A DNA stretch of 19,651 nt from Lachnospiraceae bacterium UBA7225 (GTDB lineage Bacteria; Bacillota; Clostridia; Lachnospirales; Lachnospiraceae): positions 438-20,088 of the forward strand of contig DKTR01000125.1 of the NCBI GenBank assembly GCA_002473385.1, given 5' to 3'. Below, in pieces: positions 11,462 through 18,796 of this stretch (positions are counted from its first letter, which is position 1; every line of letters begins with the position of its first letter). The position numbers and the translations under genes were made by a program. The notes beneath the pieces were generated by a model. That model was not told the origin of the DNA and ran no database searches. It saw only the letters and a program-made list of their open reading frames with translations.

Positions 11462-14170
11462 TTATTCCGAAAAGCTCTTTCTCCCAAGACGGATATCCTC
11501 CATCAGGGCTGCCAGATCCTCCGGCAGCTTGTCAAACAGCTTTTCTCCTGTGTACTTCTGTCCGGTGAGATAATCTCTGCGGATCTCGCTGCATGCCGCG
11601 TCGATTTCCGCCAGAAGCCCTGCCGCCGACATTCTGGAAGCGCCTGCGCCCCAGATGATCATCTGCTCCAGAGCGTCTGATGTAGCCACCGTCACATGAT
11701 GCTCCGGACTGATTTTATGTACTGCCTTCTCAATATACTGGTCCGCAGTCTCTGCCTCCCTGGTGTACACCACATAAATATTATGATACTTCTGTACGGA
11801 TCCGGTACCTCCCTCCACTTTATAGGCGTCGAAAACCAGAATAACCGTATTCTTCCGGAATCCCTGGTAATTGCACAGAATATCCATCAGCCTGCCGCGC
11901 GCACTCTCAATGTTAATCCGCGCAAGCTCCCGCAGCTCCTCCCAGGCAAAGATGATATTGTAGCCGTCCACCAGCAGATATTCCTCCTTCAGGACCTCCC
12001 TGCGGGGCTTTTTCACATTTCCCGCTTGTGCCGCGGGTGCCGGAGCAAACCGGCTGCGTCCCCATCCACTTCGCGCCTCCTTTCCGGCGCCATAGGTTCT
12101 GGTGAAAATTTCTTCCAGTTCCTTGTCTGTGGTCCATCCGCCGGAGGCCATACTGCTGCTCACCCGCACCGGCGCGGTCTGCGGCTCCTGCAGTGCTTTA
12201 ACGTCCTTCACCGGGAAACGGCTCTCCAGGTGCATGTGATCCCGCACGCTGTCCCACGGCACATAAAAACCTGCGCCATGCGCACAAAACACCGAACCAG
12301 AGGGATTCCTGACGTCTGTTTCCGGATCATATCCGGAGGCCGCAATAATCTCCTCCTGATTGTGGCACGGCTCATAGCCCTTCAGAGAACAGATCAGATG
12401 ACCGCATCCCTTTGTGTATGCTGTCACTTCCCTCTGATAATCCCCTACGGATGCCGCCGGGACCGTACCCCGCAGCACAGAGAGCAGGCCCTCCTGCTCC
12501 GGCTGTGAAAAGATGCCATGCATTCTGGTGAGGTCTGCCATGGCACGTCCGATATTCTCCTGTGGCACCTCCAGCCGAAACTCATACACCGGCTCCAGAA
12601 GAATGCTTTCTGTGCTGCGCAGCCCCTGCCGCACGGCACGCCAGGTCGCCTCGCGGAAATCTCCGCCCTCCGTATGCTTCAGATGTGCCTTTCCGGCAAT
12701 CACTGTAATTTTCATATCGGTGAGCGGCGCCCCGGTCAATACGCCCACATGCTGTTTCTCCGCCAAATTCGTCAGAATCAGCCGCTGCCAGTTTCTGTCC
12801 AGTTCATCCTCGCTCACCGCCGTATCAAACACCAGCCCGCTGCCGCGTGCACCCGGCTCCAGCAAAAGATGCACCTCCGCATAGTGGCGCAGCGGTTCAA
12901 AATGCCCGACACCCTCCACTGGCTCCGTGATGGTCTCCTTATACACAATGCTTCCTTTTCCAAAAGAAACCTCTGTCCCAAAGCGTTCTTTGATGATGCT
13001 CTGCAGAACCTCCATCTGCACCGCGCCCATCACCTGCGCATGGATTTCCCCGGCATCCTCCTCCCAGGAAATACGCAGCAGCGGATCCTCTTCCTCAAGC
13101 TGCCGGAGCTTTGCAAGCATTCCATGCACGTCACAGCCCTCCGGAAGCCGGATCCGGTAGCGCAGCACCGGCTCCAGCGACGGCTGTGCACCGTCCTCCT
13201 GCGCGCCAAGCCCCTTACCCGGAAGAATATCAGAAAGCCCGGTTACGGCGCAGATGCTTCCTGCCTGTACCTCCTGCACCACCTGGTAATTTGCCCCGGA
13301 ATAAATGCGTATCTGATCGATTTTTCCAACGTCCAGTGCTGTTTTCACTTTCAGACTGCCGCCGGTAATCTTCAGATGCGTCAAACGGTTCCCCTGCACA
13401 TCACGTGACACCTTGTATACCTGTGCGGCAAATTCTTCCGGGTACACGGGAACACTGGTGTATCTGGAAAGCACAGACAAAAATTCCTCCACTCCCAGAT
13501 CTTTCAGCGCTGAGCCAAAGCAGCATGGAAAAACCCTGCGTTCCCTTATCAGACGTCGGATTTCATCGTCCGTCACAATTTCTGTCTGCAAATACTGCTC
13601 CAGTGTCTCCTCATCACACATCGCCAGGTTTTCATACAAATGCTCAGGCGGCACGCCAAAATCCAGACAATGCTCACTCAGCTGCTCCTGCAGCCGGGCA
13701 AGCACTGCTTCCCGCCCGGCGCCCTCCTGGTCCATTTTATTGACAAACAGAAACACAGGTATCCGGTAACGCTGCAGCAGTTTCCAGAGTGTCAGTACAT
13801 GCCCCTGTATGCCGTCCGCCTGGCTGATCACCAGAATAGCGTAATCCAGTACCTGCAGTGTCCTCTCCATCTCCGCCGAAAAATCAACGTGCCCCGGCGT
13901 GTCCAGAATCGTCACTTCTTTATCGCCCAGAGAGAGCAAAGCCTGCTTGGAGAAAATCGTGATGCCGCGCGCCCGCTCCAGCTCGTAGTTATCCAAAAAA
14001 GCATTACCGTGATCCACTCTGCCCATAGTGCGGATACTGCCCTGCCGGTACAACATGCTCTCTGCCAGTGTCGTCTTTCCCGCATCCACATGGGCCAGAA
14101 TACCAAGACAAATATGTTTTGATGGCATCTCTGCCATTTTTTCTTTTCCTTTACCGGATGTATTTTCCAT
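11462..14170 (-). CDS. TetM/EF-G-like ribosomal GTPase fused to a YacP/Rae1-type NYN nuclease domain
   Basis: A 902-residue fusion. Residues 18 to about 655 form an EF-G/TetM-like translation factor: P-loop AHVDAGKT (26-33), switch I RARGITIF (66-73), DTPGH (90-94), NKMD (144-147) and GSA (219-221), then domains II-V. Ribosomal protection proteins are about 640 residues, so this part is complete. Residues 656-727 are a Pro/Ala/Gly/Arg-rich linker. Residues 728 to about 890 are a NYN/PIN-like domain: VDGYNII (Asp735), VFDAYK (Asp781), ETADQYIE (Asp810) and TSDALEQ (Asp831). It resembles B. subtilis Rae1 (YacP), which cuts mRNA in the ribosomal A site. The start ATG at 14168-14170 follows AAAGGGG. 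A role in clearing stalled ribosomes is inference; tetracycline resistance is not shown. It leads an operon with the carbonic anhydrase. Confidence 0.88.
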   Translation of the reverse strand: MENTSGKGKEKMAEMPSKHICLGILAHVDAGKTTLAESMLYRQGSIRTMGRVDHGNAFLDNYELERARGITIFSKQALLSLGDKEVTILDTPGHVDFSAEMERTLQVLDYAILVISQADGIQGHVLTLWKLLQRYRIPVFLFVNKMDQEGAGREAVLARLQEQLSEHCLDFGVPPEHLYENLAMCDEETLEQYLQTEIVTDDEIRRLIRERRVFPCCFGSALKDLGVEEFLSVLSRYTSVPVYPEEFAAQVYKVSRDVQGNRLTHLKITGGSLKVKTALDVGKIDQIRIYSGANYQVVQEVQAGSICAVTGLSDILPGKGLGAQEDGAQPSLEPVLRYRIRLPEGCDVHGMLAKLRQLEEEDPLLRISWEEDAGEIHAQVMGAVQMEVLQSIIKERFGTEVSFGKGSIVYKETITEPVEGVGHFEPLRHYAEVHLLLEPGARGSGLVFDTAVSEDELDRNWQRLILTNLAEKQHVGVLTGAPLTDMKITVIAGKAHLKHTEGGDFREATWRAVRQGLRSTESILLEPVYEFRLEVPQENIGRAMADLTRMHGIFSQPEQEGLLSVLRGTVPAASVGDYQREVTAYTKGCGHLICSLKGYEPCHNQEEIIAASGYDPETDVRNPSGSVFCAHGAGFYVPWDSVRDHMHLESRFPVKDVKALQEPQTAPVRVSSSMASGGWTTDKELEEIFTRTYGAGKEARSGWGRSRFAPAPAAQAGNVKKPRREVLKEEYLLVDGYNIIFAWEELRELARINIESARGRLMDILCNYQGFRKNTVILVFDAYKVEGGTGSVQKYHNIYVVYTREAETADQYIEKAVHKISPEHHVTVATSDALEQMIIWGAGASRMSAAGLLAEIDAACSEIRRDYLTGQKYTGEKLFDKLPEDLAALMEDIRLGRKSFSE

Positions 14171-14177
14171 GAAAATA

Positions 14178-14229
14178 CCCCTTTCTGCAATCTATAATCA
14201 TACATTTCTTATCATAGCATAGAAAGGGG
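14178..14229. repeat. 9-bp inverted repeat spanning promoter and ribosome binding site
   Basis: CCCCTTTCT (14178-14186) and AGAAAGGGG (14221-14229) are perfect inverted repeats 34 bp apart. On the minus strand one arm is in the promoter spacer and the other contains the AAAGGGG ribosome binding site of the GTPase gene. In an RNA starting further upstream they would pair and hide that site; in DNA they could be an operator. Confidence 0.6.
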
Positions 14230-14239
14230 AATTCGTCGA
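14211..14239 (-). promoter_or_regulatory. Candidate promoter of the GTPase-nuclease operon
   Basis: On the minus strand TCGACG (14234-14239; 4 of 6 to consensus) and TATGAT (14211-14216) are separated by 17 bp. They lie between the end of the two-component operon and the GTPase start, leaving a leader of about 35 nt. Confidence 0.45.
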
Positions 14240-14254
14240 TATATCTTCATTCTG

Positions 14255-14812
14255 TCAATATATTAATTTGTTTCCTTTTTCACATATAGAATAAATTTCA
14301 TCATATTTTTCTTCAATCAGAGCATCCAGCTTTTCTGTCTGCTTTTCAAGCACCCTCCTATAGACAAAATAAGGGAGTATCCATCCGGTAAATCCCGGTA
14401 TCGCAAGCAGTATGCATAAGATCACCTGTGGTGGCTGCGCTGTCACTGCAAAGGTAGCGCCCGCTATAAACGCGGTTCCCACAGCCCCTATAATCAGTGC
14501 ATACATAGCCGCTCTGGATGTTTTTGATTTTTCCATCATTTCAATTTCATTCACACATGCCTCAAAATTTCTCTGCAGGCGGGTAAGCTCTGTTTTATTT
14601 ATAATTTTCCGGTTTCGTTTCAGCCTAAGGACCGCTTTTTGCTGACGATACAGGTTGGAAACAGTTTCCATATTCTCATAAATATTTCCGTCCGGCTCCC
14701 ATCCAAAATTCTCATATCCATCTATAAGAAAAGAAATTCTGCTCCCATCTGCGCATACCTCTTTATATTCATATGCCATGAACTCTTTTTTCCTATTCAT
14801 CACATTATCCAT
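14255..14812 (-). CDS. Two-pass membrane protein of unknown function, last gene of the two-component operon
   Basis: I do not recognise this 185-residue protein. Residues 1-95 are soluble and polar, with a likely helical stretch 55-95 (Leu/Arg/Lys/Glu-rich). Two membrane segments follow at about 102-123 and 130-150, joined by a short Ala-Gln-Pro-Pro turn, so both ends should face the same side, probably the cytoplasm. The C-terminal 35 residues are again charged and helical. The start ATG shares one base with the kinase stop (TAATG) and has GGAGG about 9 nt upstream, so translation is coupled to the kinase. Its job is likely tied to the signal sensed by that system. Confidence 0.75.
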   Translation of the reverse strand: MDNVMNRKKEFMAYEYKEVCADGSRISFLIDGYENFGWEPDGNIYENMETVSNLYRQQKAVLRLKRNRKIINKTELTRLQRNFEACVNEIEMMEKSKTSRAAMYALIIGAVGTAFIAGATFAVTAQPPQVILCILLAIPGFTGWILPYFVYRRVLEKQTEKLDALIEEKYDEIYSICEKGNKLIY

Positions 14813-15927
14813 TATGCTTCTCCTCCATTTTCGGTTTCGCCCTTTCCGTTCCTGTGTATTGTCAGCACCTGCAATGTCACAATAAAGGTACTCCCTTTTC
14901 CCTTCTCGCTGAAAACCTGAATGTCGCCATCTGATAATTCCAGTACCCGCTTTACTAATGCCAGCCCCAGCCCGTTTCCCTCCTTTGAATGGGAAGTATC
15001 TCCCTGATAAAACTTATCGAAAATATGCTTCACGCTGTCCGGTTCCATACCGCACCCCGTATCGGAAACAGTCACTTTTATATTTTTTTCATCAGATATT
15101 TGCTTTACCGTAATTGTACCGCCCGGCTCTGTAAATTTAACGGCGTTTGACAAAAGATTGTTCCATACAAGTTCCAGAAGACTTTTATCCGCATCCACCA
15201 TCGCAGCATCTTCCATCTCTGTCTCCAGTTCAATTTCCTTTTCATCCCATGCATCCTCAAATTGAAGAATACACTCACATAACTGTCTGCAAACGTCGTA
15301 AGGTTCTATTTCCGGCACAATCCTCTGGTTTTCCAGTTTGTTTAATTTCAAAATATTGCTGATTAAGCCGGACAGGCGCATAGTGGCCTCCTCAATGTTT
15401 CCTGCATATTCTTTTCTCTGTTCTTCCGCAATATGTTTTGTCTGCAGCAGCTCCGCATAGTTTTTAATAATGGCGATTGGTGTTTTCATTTCGTGGGATA
15501 CGTTGGACACAAAATCTGTTTTCAATGTTTCAATGCTTCCCAGTTCCTCCACCATTTTGTTAAAATCCATAATCATAACATCCAGGTAATCCCACTTTTC
15601 CGGGGTATGAATGGTAGGAACATAAACAGAAAAATCCCCGTTTGCCACACTGCTTGTGGCTTCTGCCAGCTTGTGCATCGGTTCCTCATAAACCGCGCGG
15701 ATTTCTCTTCTGGTGAACAGCGTAAGGATTACTGCAACCATTCCCCAATATACCATCGGTACAATTATCTGTATCCACATATTCCATTCCATACGGTTTC
15801 CAAGGACAATCAGTCCCGTATGAATGCCGGACATTAAAAGAAGTACGCCGCAGAAAATTCCAAACAAAGACAATGGGAACCGGCTCTCCCTCACCTGTCC
15901 GTACTCCCTTTCACCTCTGCCCTTCAT
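14812..15927 (-). CDS. Membrane sensor histidine kinase
   Basis: A 371-residue sensor kinase. Two membrane segments (about 19-43 and 52-71) enclose only a very short outer loop, so it probably senses through the membrane or a partner protein. A HAMP-like region is at about 72-130. The phospho-acceptor is His145 in SNVSHEMKTP, followed by the N box NNLLSNAVKF (256-265), G1 DTGCGM (289-294) and G2 GNGLGLALVK (317-326), so it should be active. The ATG overlaps the response regulator stop by four bases and has GGCGGTG upstream. The short sensor loop recalls intramembrane-sensing kinases that respond to envelope stress or peptide antibiotics, but no ABC transporter is present to support that. Confidence 0.93.
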   Translation of the reverse strand: MKGRGEREYGQVRESRFPLSLFGIFCGVLLLMSGIHTGLIVLGNRMEWNMWIQIIVPMVYWGMVAVILTLFTRREIRAVYEEPMHKLAEATSSVANGDFSVYVPTIHTPEKWDYLDVMIMDFNKMVEELGSIETLKTDFVSNVSHEMKTPIAIIKNYAELLQTKHIAEEQRKEYAGNIEEATMRLSGLISNILKLNKLENQRIVPEIEPYDVCRQLCECILQFEDAWDEKEIELETEMEDAAMVDADKSLLELVWNNLLSNAVKFTEPGGTITVKQISDEKNIKVTVSDTGCGMEPDSVKHIFDKFYQGDTSHSKEGNGLGLALVKRVLELSDGDIQVFSEKGKGSTFIVTLQVLTIHRNGKGETENGGEA

Positions 15928-16595
15928 AACAGCACCGCCTTGTACCCGAGACTTCTCACCGTTACAATTTTAAATCCGTCACACGCTGATAATTTGTCCC
16001 GGAGTTTTGTCACATAAACATCAACAGCCCGCAGGCTGGCGTCGCTGTCCACACCCCAGAATTCATCCATAAGCTGCGCTCTGGAAAATGTCTTTTTCGG
16101 ATAGGACAGCAATTTATAAATAAGATTAAATTCCCTGGTCGTAAGACTGATTTCCTCTCCGGCAATTTCTGCACTCATCCCATCCGCATCCAGCAGAAGA
16201 TTTCCCACTGTAATTTTCCTTTCCATTTCTATATTCGCCCTGCGCAGAAGCGCCCGGACCCTGAGAAGCAGCTCAGCCAGTTCGATCGGTTTTACCATGT
16301 AATCGTCAATTCCCAATTGAAATCCTTTCTGCTTGGACGGCAGATCATCTTTGGCCGATATGAACAGAATGGGAATCGTCCAGTTTACCTGCCTGACTGT
16401 TGCTGCAAATTCAAAACCATCAATTCCCGGCATCATAATATCAGAAATAATCAGATTATAAAGATTATTATACATTTCTTCATAGGCATCATTGGCGTTC
16501 AGACACCCTTTCGTCTGGAAGCCACTGTCATTCAGATAAGTACACACGATCTGATTCAGCTTTTCATCATCTTCTACTACAAGTATTTTTATCAT
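15924..16595 (-). CDS. OmpR/PhoB-family response regulator
   Basis: A 223-residue response regulator. The receiver domain (1-120) has the acidic pair Asp9-Asp10, phospho-acceptor Asp52 in LIISDIMMPG and the conserved Lys in YMVKPIELAE. The C-terminal winged helix (about 125-223) ends with the typical RSLGYKAVL motif. GGGAGG lies upstream of the ATG, which overlaps the stop of the upstream membrane protein by four bases (ATGA); the kinase start overlaps its own stop in the same way. It therefore pairs with the adjacent kinase. The target genes are not visible; the operon's own upstream region and the small membrane-protein genes at 17509-18146 are natural candidates. Confidence 0.95.
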   Translation of the reverse strand: MIKILVVEDDEKLNQIVCTYLNDSGFQTKGCLNANDAYEEMYNNLYNLIISDIMMPGIDGFEFAATVRQVNWTIPILFISAKDDLPSKQKGFQLGIDDYMVKPIELAELLLRVRALLRRANIEMERKITVGNLLLDADGMSAEIAGEEISLTTREFNLIYKLLSYPKKTFSRAQLMDEFWGVDSDASLRAVDVYVTKLRDKLSACDGFKIVTVRSLGYKAVLL

Positions 16596-17290
16596 TCTCT
16601 ATACCTCCCTGTACCATCTGATAATTTCCTTTTCATTCTGTCTGCCGAACGGATGCTGTAAATTCCTATGCACAGCACCAGCAGACATACCACAGAGCCT
16701 GTTATCCCATTCATAAATTTTGTAAAGGACTCCTGTTCCTCCCCAAACGCGGCAAACATTGCTGTCTGCAGTGACAGAACAGAAACACATACATCAATAT
16801 AACCAATATCACGAATCGCCATTAAAAGCGGAGATTTATATTTCCATACCTTTATTAAATTTATCATAGAAATAATAGTTTTGTAAAAAGTGTAGGCAGC
16901 AACCGCATAAATCAAAAATCCCGGATAACGCTTTCCTTCCTCTGCCAGCAATCCCTCACTATGCTTTCCCTTTGACATTTTTCTGTTATATCTTAATGCC
17001 AGAAAACGCATCACACTTAGCAAAATATAATAAGCAGATAATGTACCATACCATGCAGAGCGGCTGTAAATTCCAATTGCTCCGTTAAAAAGGGCAAATA
17101 TCACATTCATTGCCATTCCGGGGACCGCAAACATAACGGTACGATATCTGTAATCTCCTGCTATGCGGCGTGTAAAGGGGTTTGCCTCGATTCCCGTTCT
17201 GACCTTCTCCTTTACTCCATACCGTATATCTGTCACCAGATAATAACAGGCATTTTTATTTTGGAAATTTTCTTTAGCGGTATTTTCCAT
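16592..17290 (-). CDS. Multi-pass membrane protein, first gene of the two-component operon
   Basis: An unrecognised protein of 232 residues with about five hydrophobic segments (roughly 51-74, 82-101, 123-146, 152-180 and 196-213) and charged ends. Its stop overlaps the response regulator start (ATGA), so it is co-translated with the two-component pair and may be a sensing or target partner. The ATG at 17288-17290 has AAAAGG 8 nt upstream; an in-frame GTG at 17306-17308 with GGGAG upstream would add six residues and is a fair alternative. No transport or enzyme motif was seen. Confidence 0.75.
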   Translation of the reverse strand: MENTAKENFQNKNACYYLVTDIRYGVKEKVRTGIEANPFTRRIAGDYRYRTVMFAVPGMAMNVIFALFNGAIGIYSRSAWYGTLSAYYILLSVMRFLALRYNRKMSKGKHSEGLLAEEGKRYPGFLIYAVAAYTFYKTIISMINLIKVWKYKSPLLMAIRDIGYIDVCVSVLSLQTAMFAAFGEEQESFTKFMNGITGSVVCLLVLCIGIYSIRSADRMKRKLSDGTGRYRE

Positions 17291-17382
17291 TTTAACAACC
17301 TTTTCCACCCCTTCAACTCCCGGTTTTACAGCCGTATTTTCCCAATGTCCGCATACAGTGATTTCGTTGAGATTCCCATTCC

Positions 17383-17388
17383 AGTATA
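17383..17388 (-). promoter_or_regulatory. Possible -10 element for the two-component operon
   Basis: On the minus strand TATACT lies about 95 nt before the first start codon of the operon. No good -35 was found 16-18 bp upstream, so the promoter may need an activator. Nothing else is recognised in 17309-17473 apart from a small CTGCC/GGCAG inverted repeat near 17440-17452. Confidence 0.3.
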
Positions 17389-17473
17389 ATACAAAAAGTC
17401 AGTAATGAATATCCGGAATGTAAAAACCTACAGGACCTGCCACCGGCAGTTCCCTTCGGATGCATGGCAGCTC

Positions 17474-17505
17474 AAAAAAATGCAGCAGATTTTCCGCTGC
17501 ATTTT
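17474..17505 (-). terminator. Intrinsic terminator of the small membrane-protein operon
   Basis: A perfect 10-bp stem (AAAATGCAGC/GCTGCATTTT, 17477-17486 with 17496-17505) with a 9-nt loop is followed by a seven-T run on the minus strand. It begins 3 nt after the stop codon of the 122-residue membrane protein gene. Confidence 0.92.
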
Positions 17506-17508
17506 CCC

Positions 17509-17877
17509 TTATTTTAATCCTTTGATAAATGGAATCAGGCAGAGAAGAATGACAATTCCGACAATGCCGACAAGAATACCTGCCAACATGTTGCTCCATA
17601 CCATTGTAAGGCACATACCGACGCCCAACAGCAGTGCTCCGGCGATTCCGATCAAAAACGCTCCGATTGTTTTACCGGATACCCGGATCGGCGCCTTATG
17701 TTCCATTTTTCTCCAGACTATAACCATTATGAGCAGCACGAGCAGACCAATTACTCCCATGATTACCCCCGGCTTAAACGCATTCCATTCCGTAATCAGC
17801 GCCATACACATTCCCAGTGCAAATAAAATGCCTCCGATTGTCCCCAGAACCATAGATACAAATGTACTCTTCTTCAT
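17509..17877 (-). CDS. Four-pass small membrane protein of unknown function
   Basis: A 122-residue, very hydrophobic protein with four predicted membrane segments (about 5-28, 35-56, 68-90 and 94-117), rich in Gly, Ile, Leu and Met, and a short Lys/Arg/Glu loop between the second and third segments. The two halves look alike (GTIGGILFALGM in the first and IGIAGALLLGVGM in the second), suggesting an internal duplication of a two-helix unit. The ATG overlaps the stop of the upstream gene (TAATG), so the pair is coupled. It ends just before a strong terminator. I do not recognise a named family. Confidence 0.72.
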   Translation of the reverse strand: MKKSTFVSMVLGTIGGILFALGMCMALITEWNAFKPGVIMGVIGLLVLLIMVIVWRKMEHKAPIRVSGKTIGAFLIGIAGALLLGVGMCLTMVWSNMLAGILVGIVGIVILLCLIPFIKGLK

Positions 17878-18146
17878 TATTTCAGTCCTGCCTTTCTTCC
17901 TGCATCTGAAGATGCCTGTCTCGCCTTCTGCTCCGCTGCCAGTCTGGCCTTCGCTTCTTCTACTGACTCGCCTTCTTTTGTCAGAAAATTATCAACAAAT
18001 TTATCTGCTATTTTATTAAATCCGCTGACTGCGCCCTCCTCTATTTTCTTATAACCGCCTACTACGCCTTCTTCAATCTTTTTATACCCACCTGTAACCC
18101 CCTCCGCAATCTTTTCATTTGCTTCTGCTAATTTTGATTTTGCCAT
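17877..18146 (-). CDS. Helical protein with four 11-residue repeats
   Basis: An 89-residue soluble protein without membrane segments. Residues 11-54 are four tandem 11-residue units: EKIAEGVTGGY, KKIEEGVVGGY, KKIEEGAVSGF and NKIADKFVDNF. This period of 11 is typical of amphipathic helices that lie on membranes. A highly charged Glu/Ala/Lys/Arg tail follows from about 55. The start is ATG 18144-18146, with GGAG about 10 nt upstream; an ATG at 18170 lacks a ribosome binding site and is rejected. It is coupled to the four-pass membrane protein by a TAATG overlap, so the two probably work together at the membrane. Function unknown. Confidence 0.75.
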   Translation of the reverse strand: MAKSKLAEANEKIAEGVTGGYKKIEEGVVGGYKKIEEGAVSGFNKIADKFVDNFLTKEGESVEEAKARLAAEQKARQASSDAGRKAGLK

Positions 18147-18326
18147 ATCCTGCTTTCTCCTTCCTTTCATTGTTGATAGATATAATATACCAGCGGATTG
18201 TTTGGAGAATGTTTGACTTTTGTTTCTGTTTTATTAATTCGGAACTTTCAATCACAGTGCGTTCCGCCCACCGTAATCAATCCTTCTCTAATGACAACGC
18301 CCCCATTTCTGATGGTTTTCATGCAT

Positions 18327-18376
18327 AAAAATACACAGGCAGCTTTTCTGGAATTCCTTCCTGCTGCCTGTGTATT
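18327..18376 (-). terminator. Intrinsic terminator of the DUF378-like gene
   Basis: A perfect 14-bp stem (18330-18343 with 18363-18376, ACACAGGCAGC core) with a 19-nt loop containing the palindrome GGAATTCC is followed by a short T-run on the minus strand. It lies 47 nt after the stop codon. Nothing else is recognised between it and the 11-residue-repeat gene apart from an AT-rich TATATTATA stretch near 18179-18190 that may be that gene's -10. Confidence 0.82.
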
Positions 18377-18423
18377 CCTTCCACTATACATGCAGTGAAT
18401 ATTCAAATCTATGAAATTTCACT

Positions 18424-18642
18424 TTATGCATGCGCCTCATTGCTGCTGCCAACTCTTCCGAAAAAACTCAAAAGGTACAGCCCGCTCAAACCTACCAACG
18501 CATAAATCAGTCTGGAAATCCAGGTCATATCCCCGAAAATCCACCGCACCAGATCCAGCCGGAAAATTCCGATCAGTCCCCAGTTGATTGCTCCAATAAC
18601 CGTAATTACCAGTGCTGTATAATCGAGTCCTCTGTTTGCCAT
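18424..18642 (-). CDS. DUF378-family small membrane protein
   Basis: A 72-residue protein with two membrane segments (about 8-28 and 42-62). The stretch ALVITVIGAINWGLIGIF followed by a WI-SRLIYALVGLSGLYLL segment is characteristic of the DUF378 family of small bacterial membrane proteins, whose function is unknown. The start is ATG 18640-18642 with AGGAGGTG five bases upstream, one of the best ribosome binding sites in the window; a longer in-frame extension to 18786 lacks one. The gene is monocistronic, between its own -10 and a 14-bp-stem terminator. High expression is suggested by the strong signals. Confidence 0.88.
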   Translation of the reverse strand: MANRGLDYTALVITVIGAINWGLIGIFRLDLVRWIFGDMTWISRLIYALVGLSGLYLLSFFGRVGSSNEAHA

Positions 18643-18670
18643 AATAACACCTCCTGTCTGTTCTATAAAC

Positions 18671-18676
18671 ATTATA
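18671..18676 (-). promoter_or_regulatory. -10 element of the DUF378-like gene
   Basis: On the minus strand a perfect TATAAT lies about 30 nt before the start codon. The -35 region 17 bp upstream is a poor match to sigma-A, so a second sigma factor or activator is possible. The rest of 18643-18796 shows no other clear site; the plus-strand gene must also have its promoter here but none was convincing. Confidence 0.4.
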
Positions 18677-18796
18677 CCTAAATTTTCCGTTTCTATACAC
18701 AGCAAAGGGATAGCATTTCCAGCAAATTTATGATAAACTGTATAAAATCCTTTTTGTGCAAACAAATACATACAATATTCAGACAAGGAGATTTTT

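Noticed and set aside
12518..13408. Plus-strand 296-codon frame antisense to the GTPase gene
   Set aside because: Rich in His, Arg and Pro with no domain; it results from the codon use of the minus-strand GTPase.
11462..14170. Confident tetracycline-resistance gene
   Set aside because: The GTPase part resembles ribosomal protection proteins, but the fused nuclease domain and housekeeping-like context do not prove resistance; sequence alone cannot show it.
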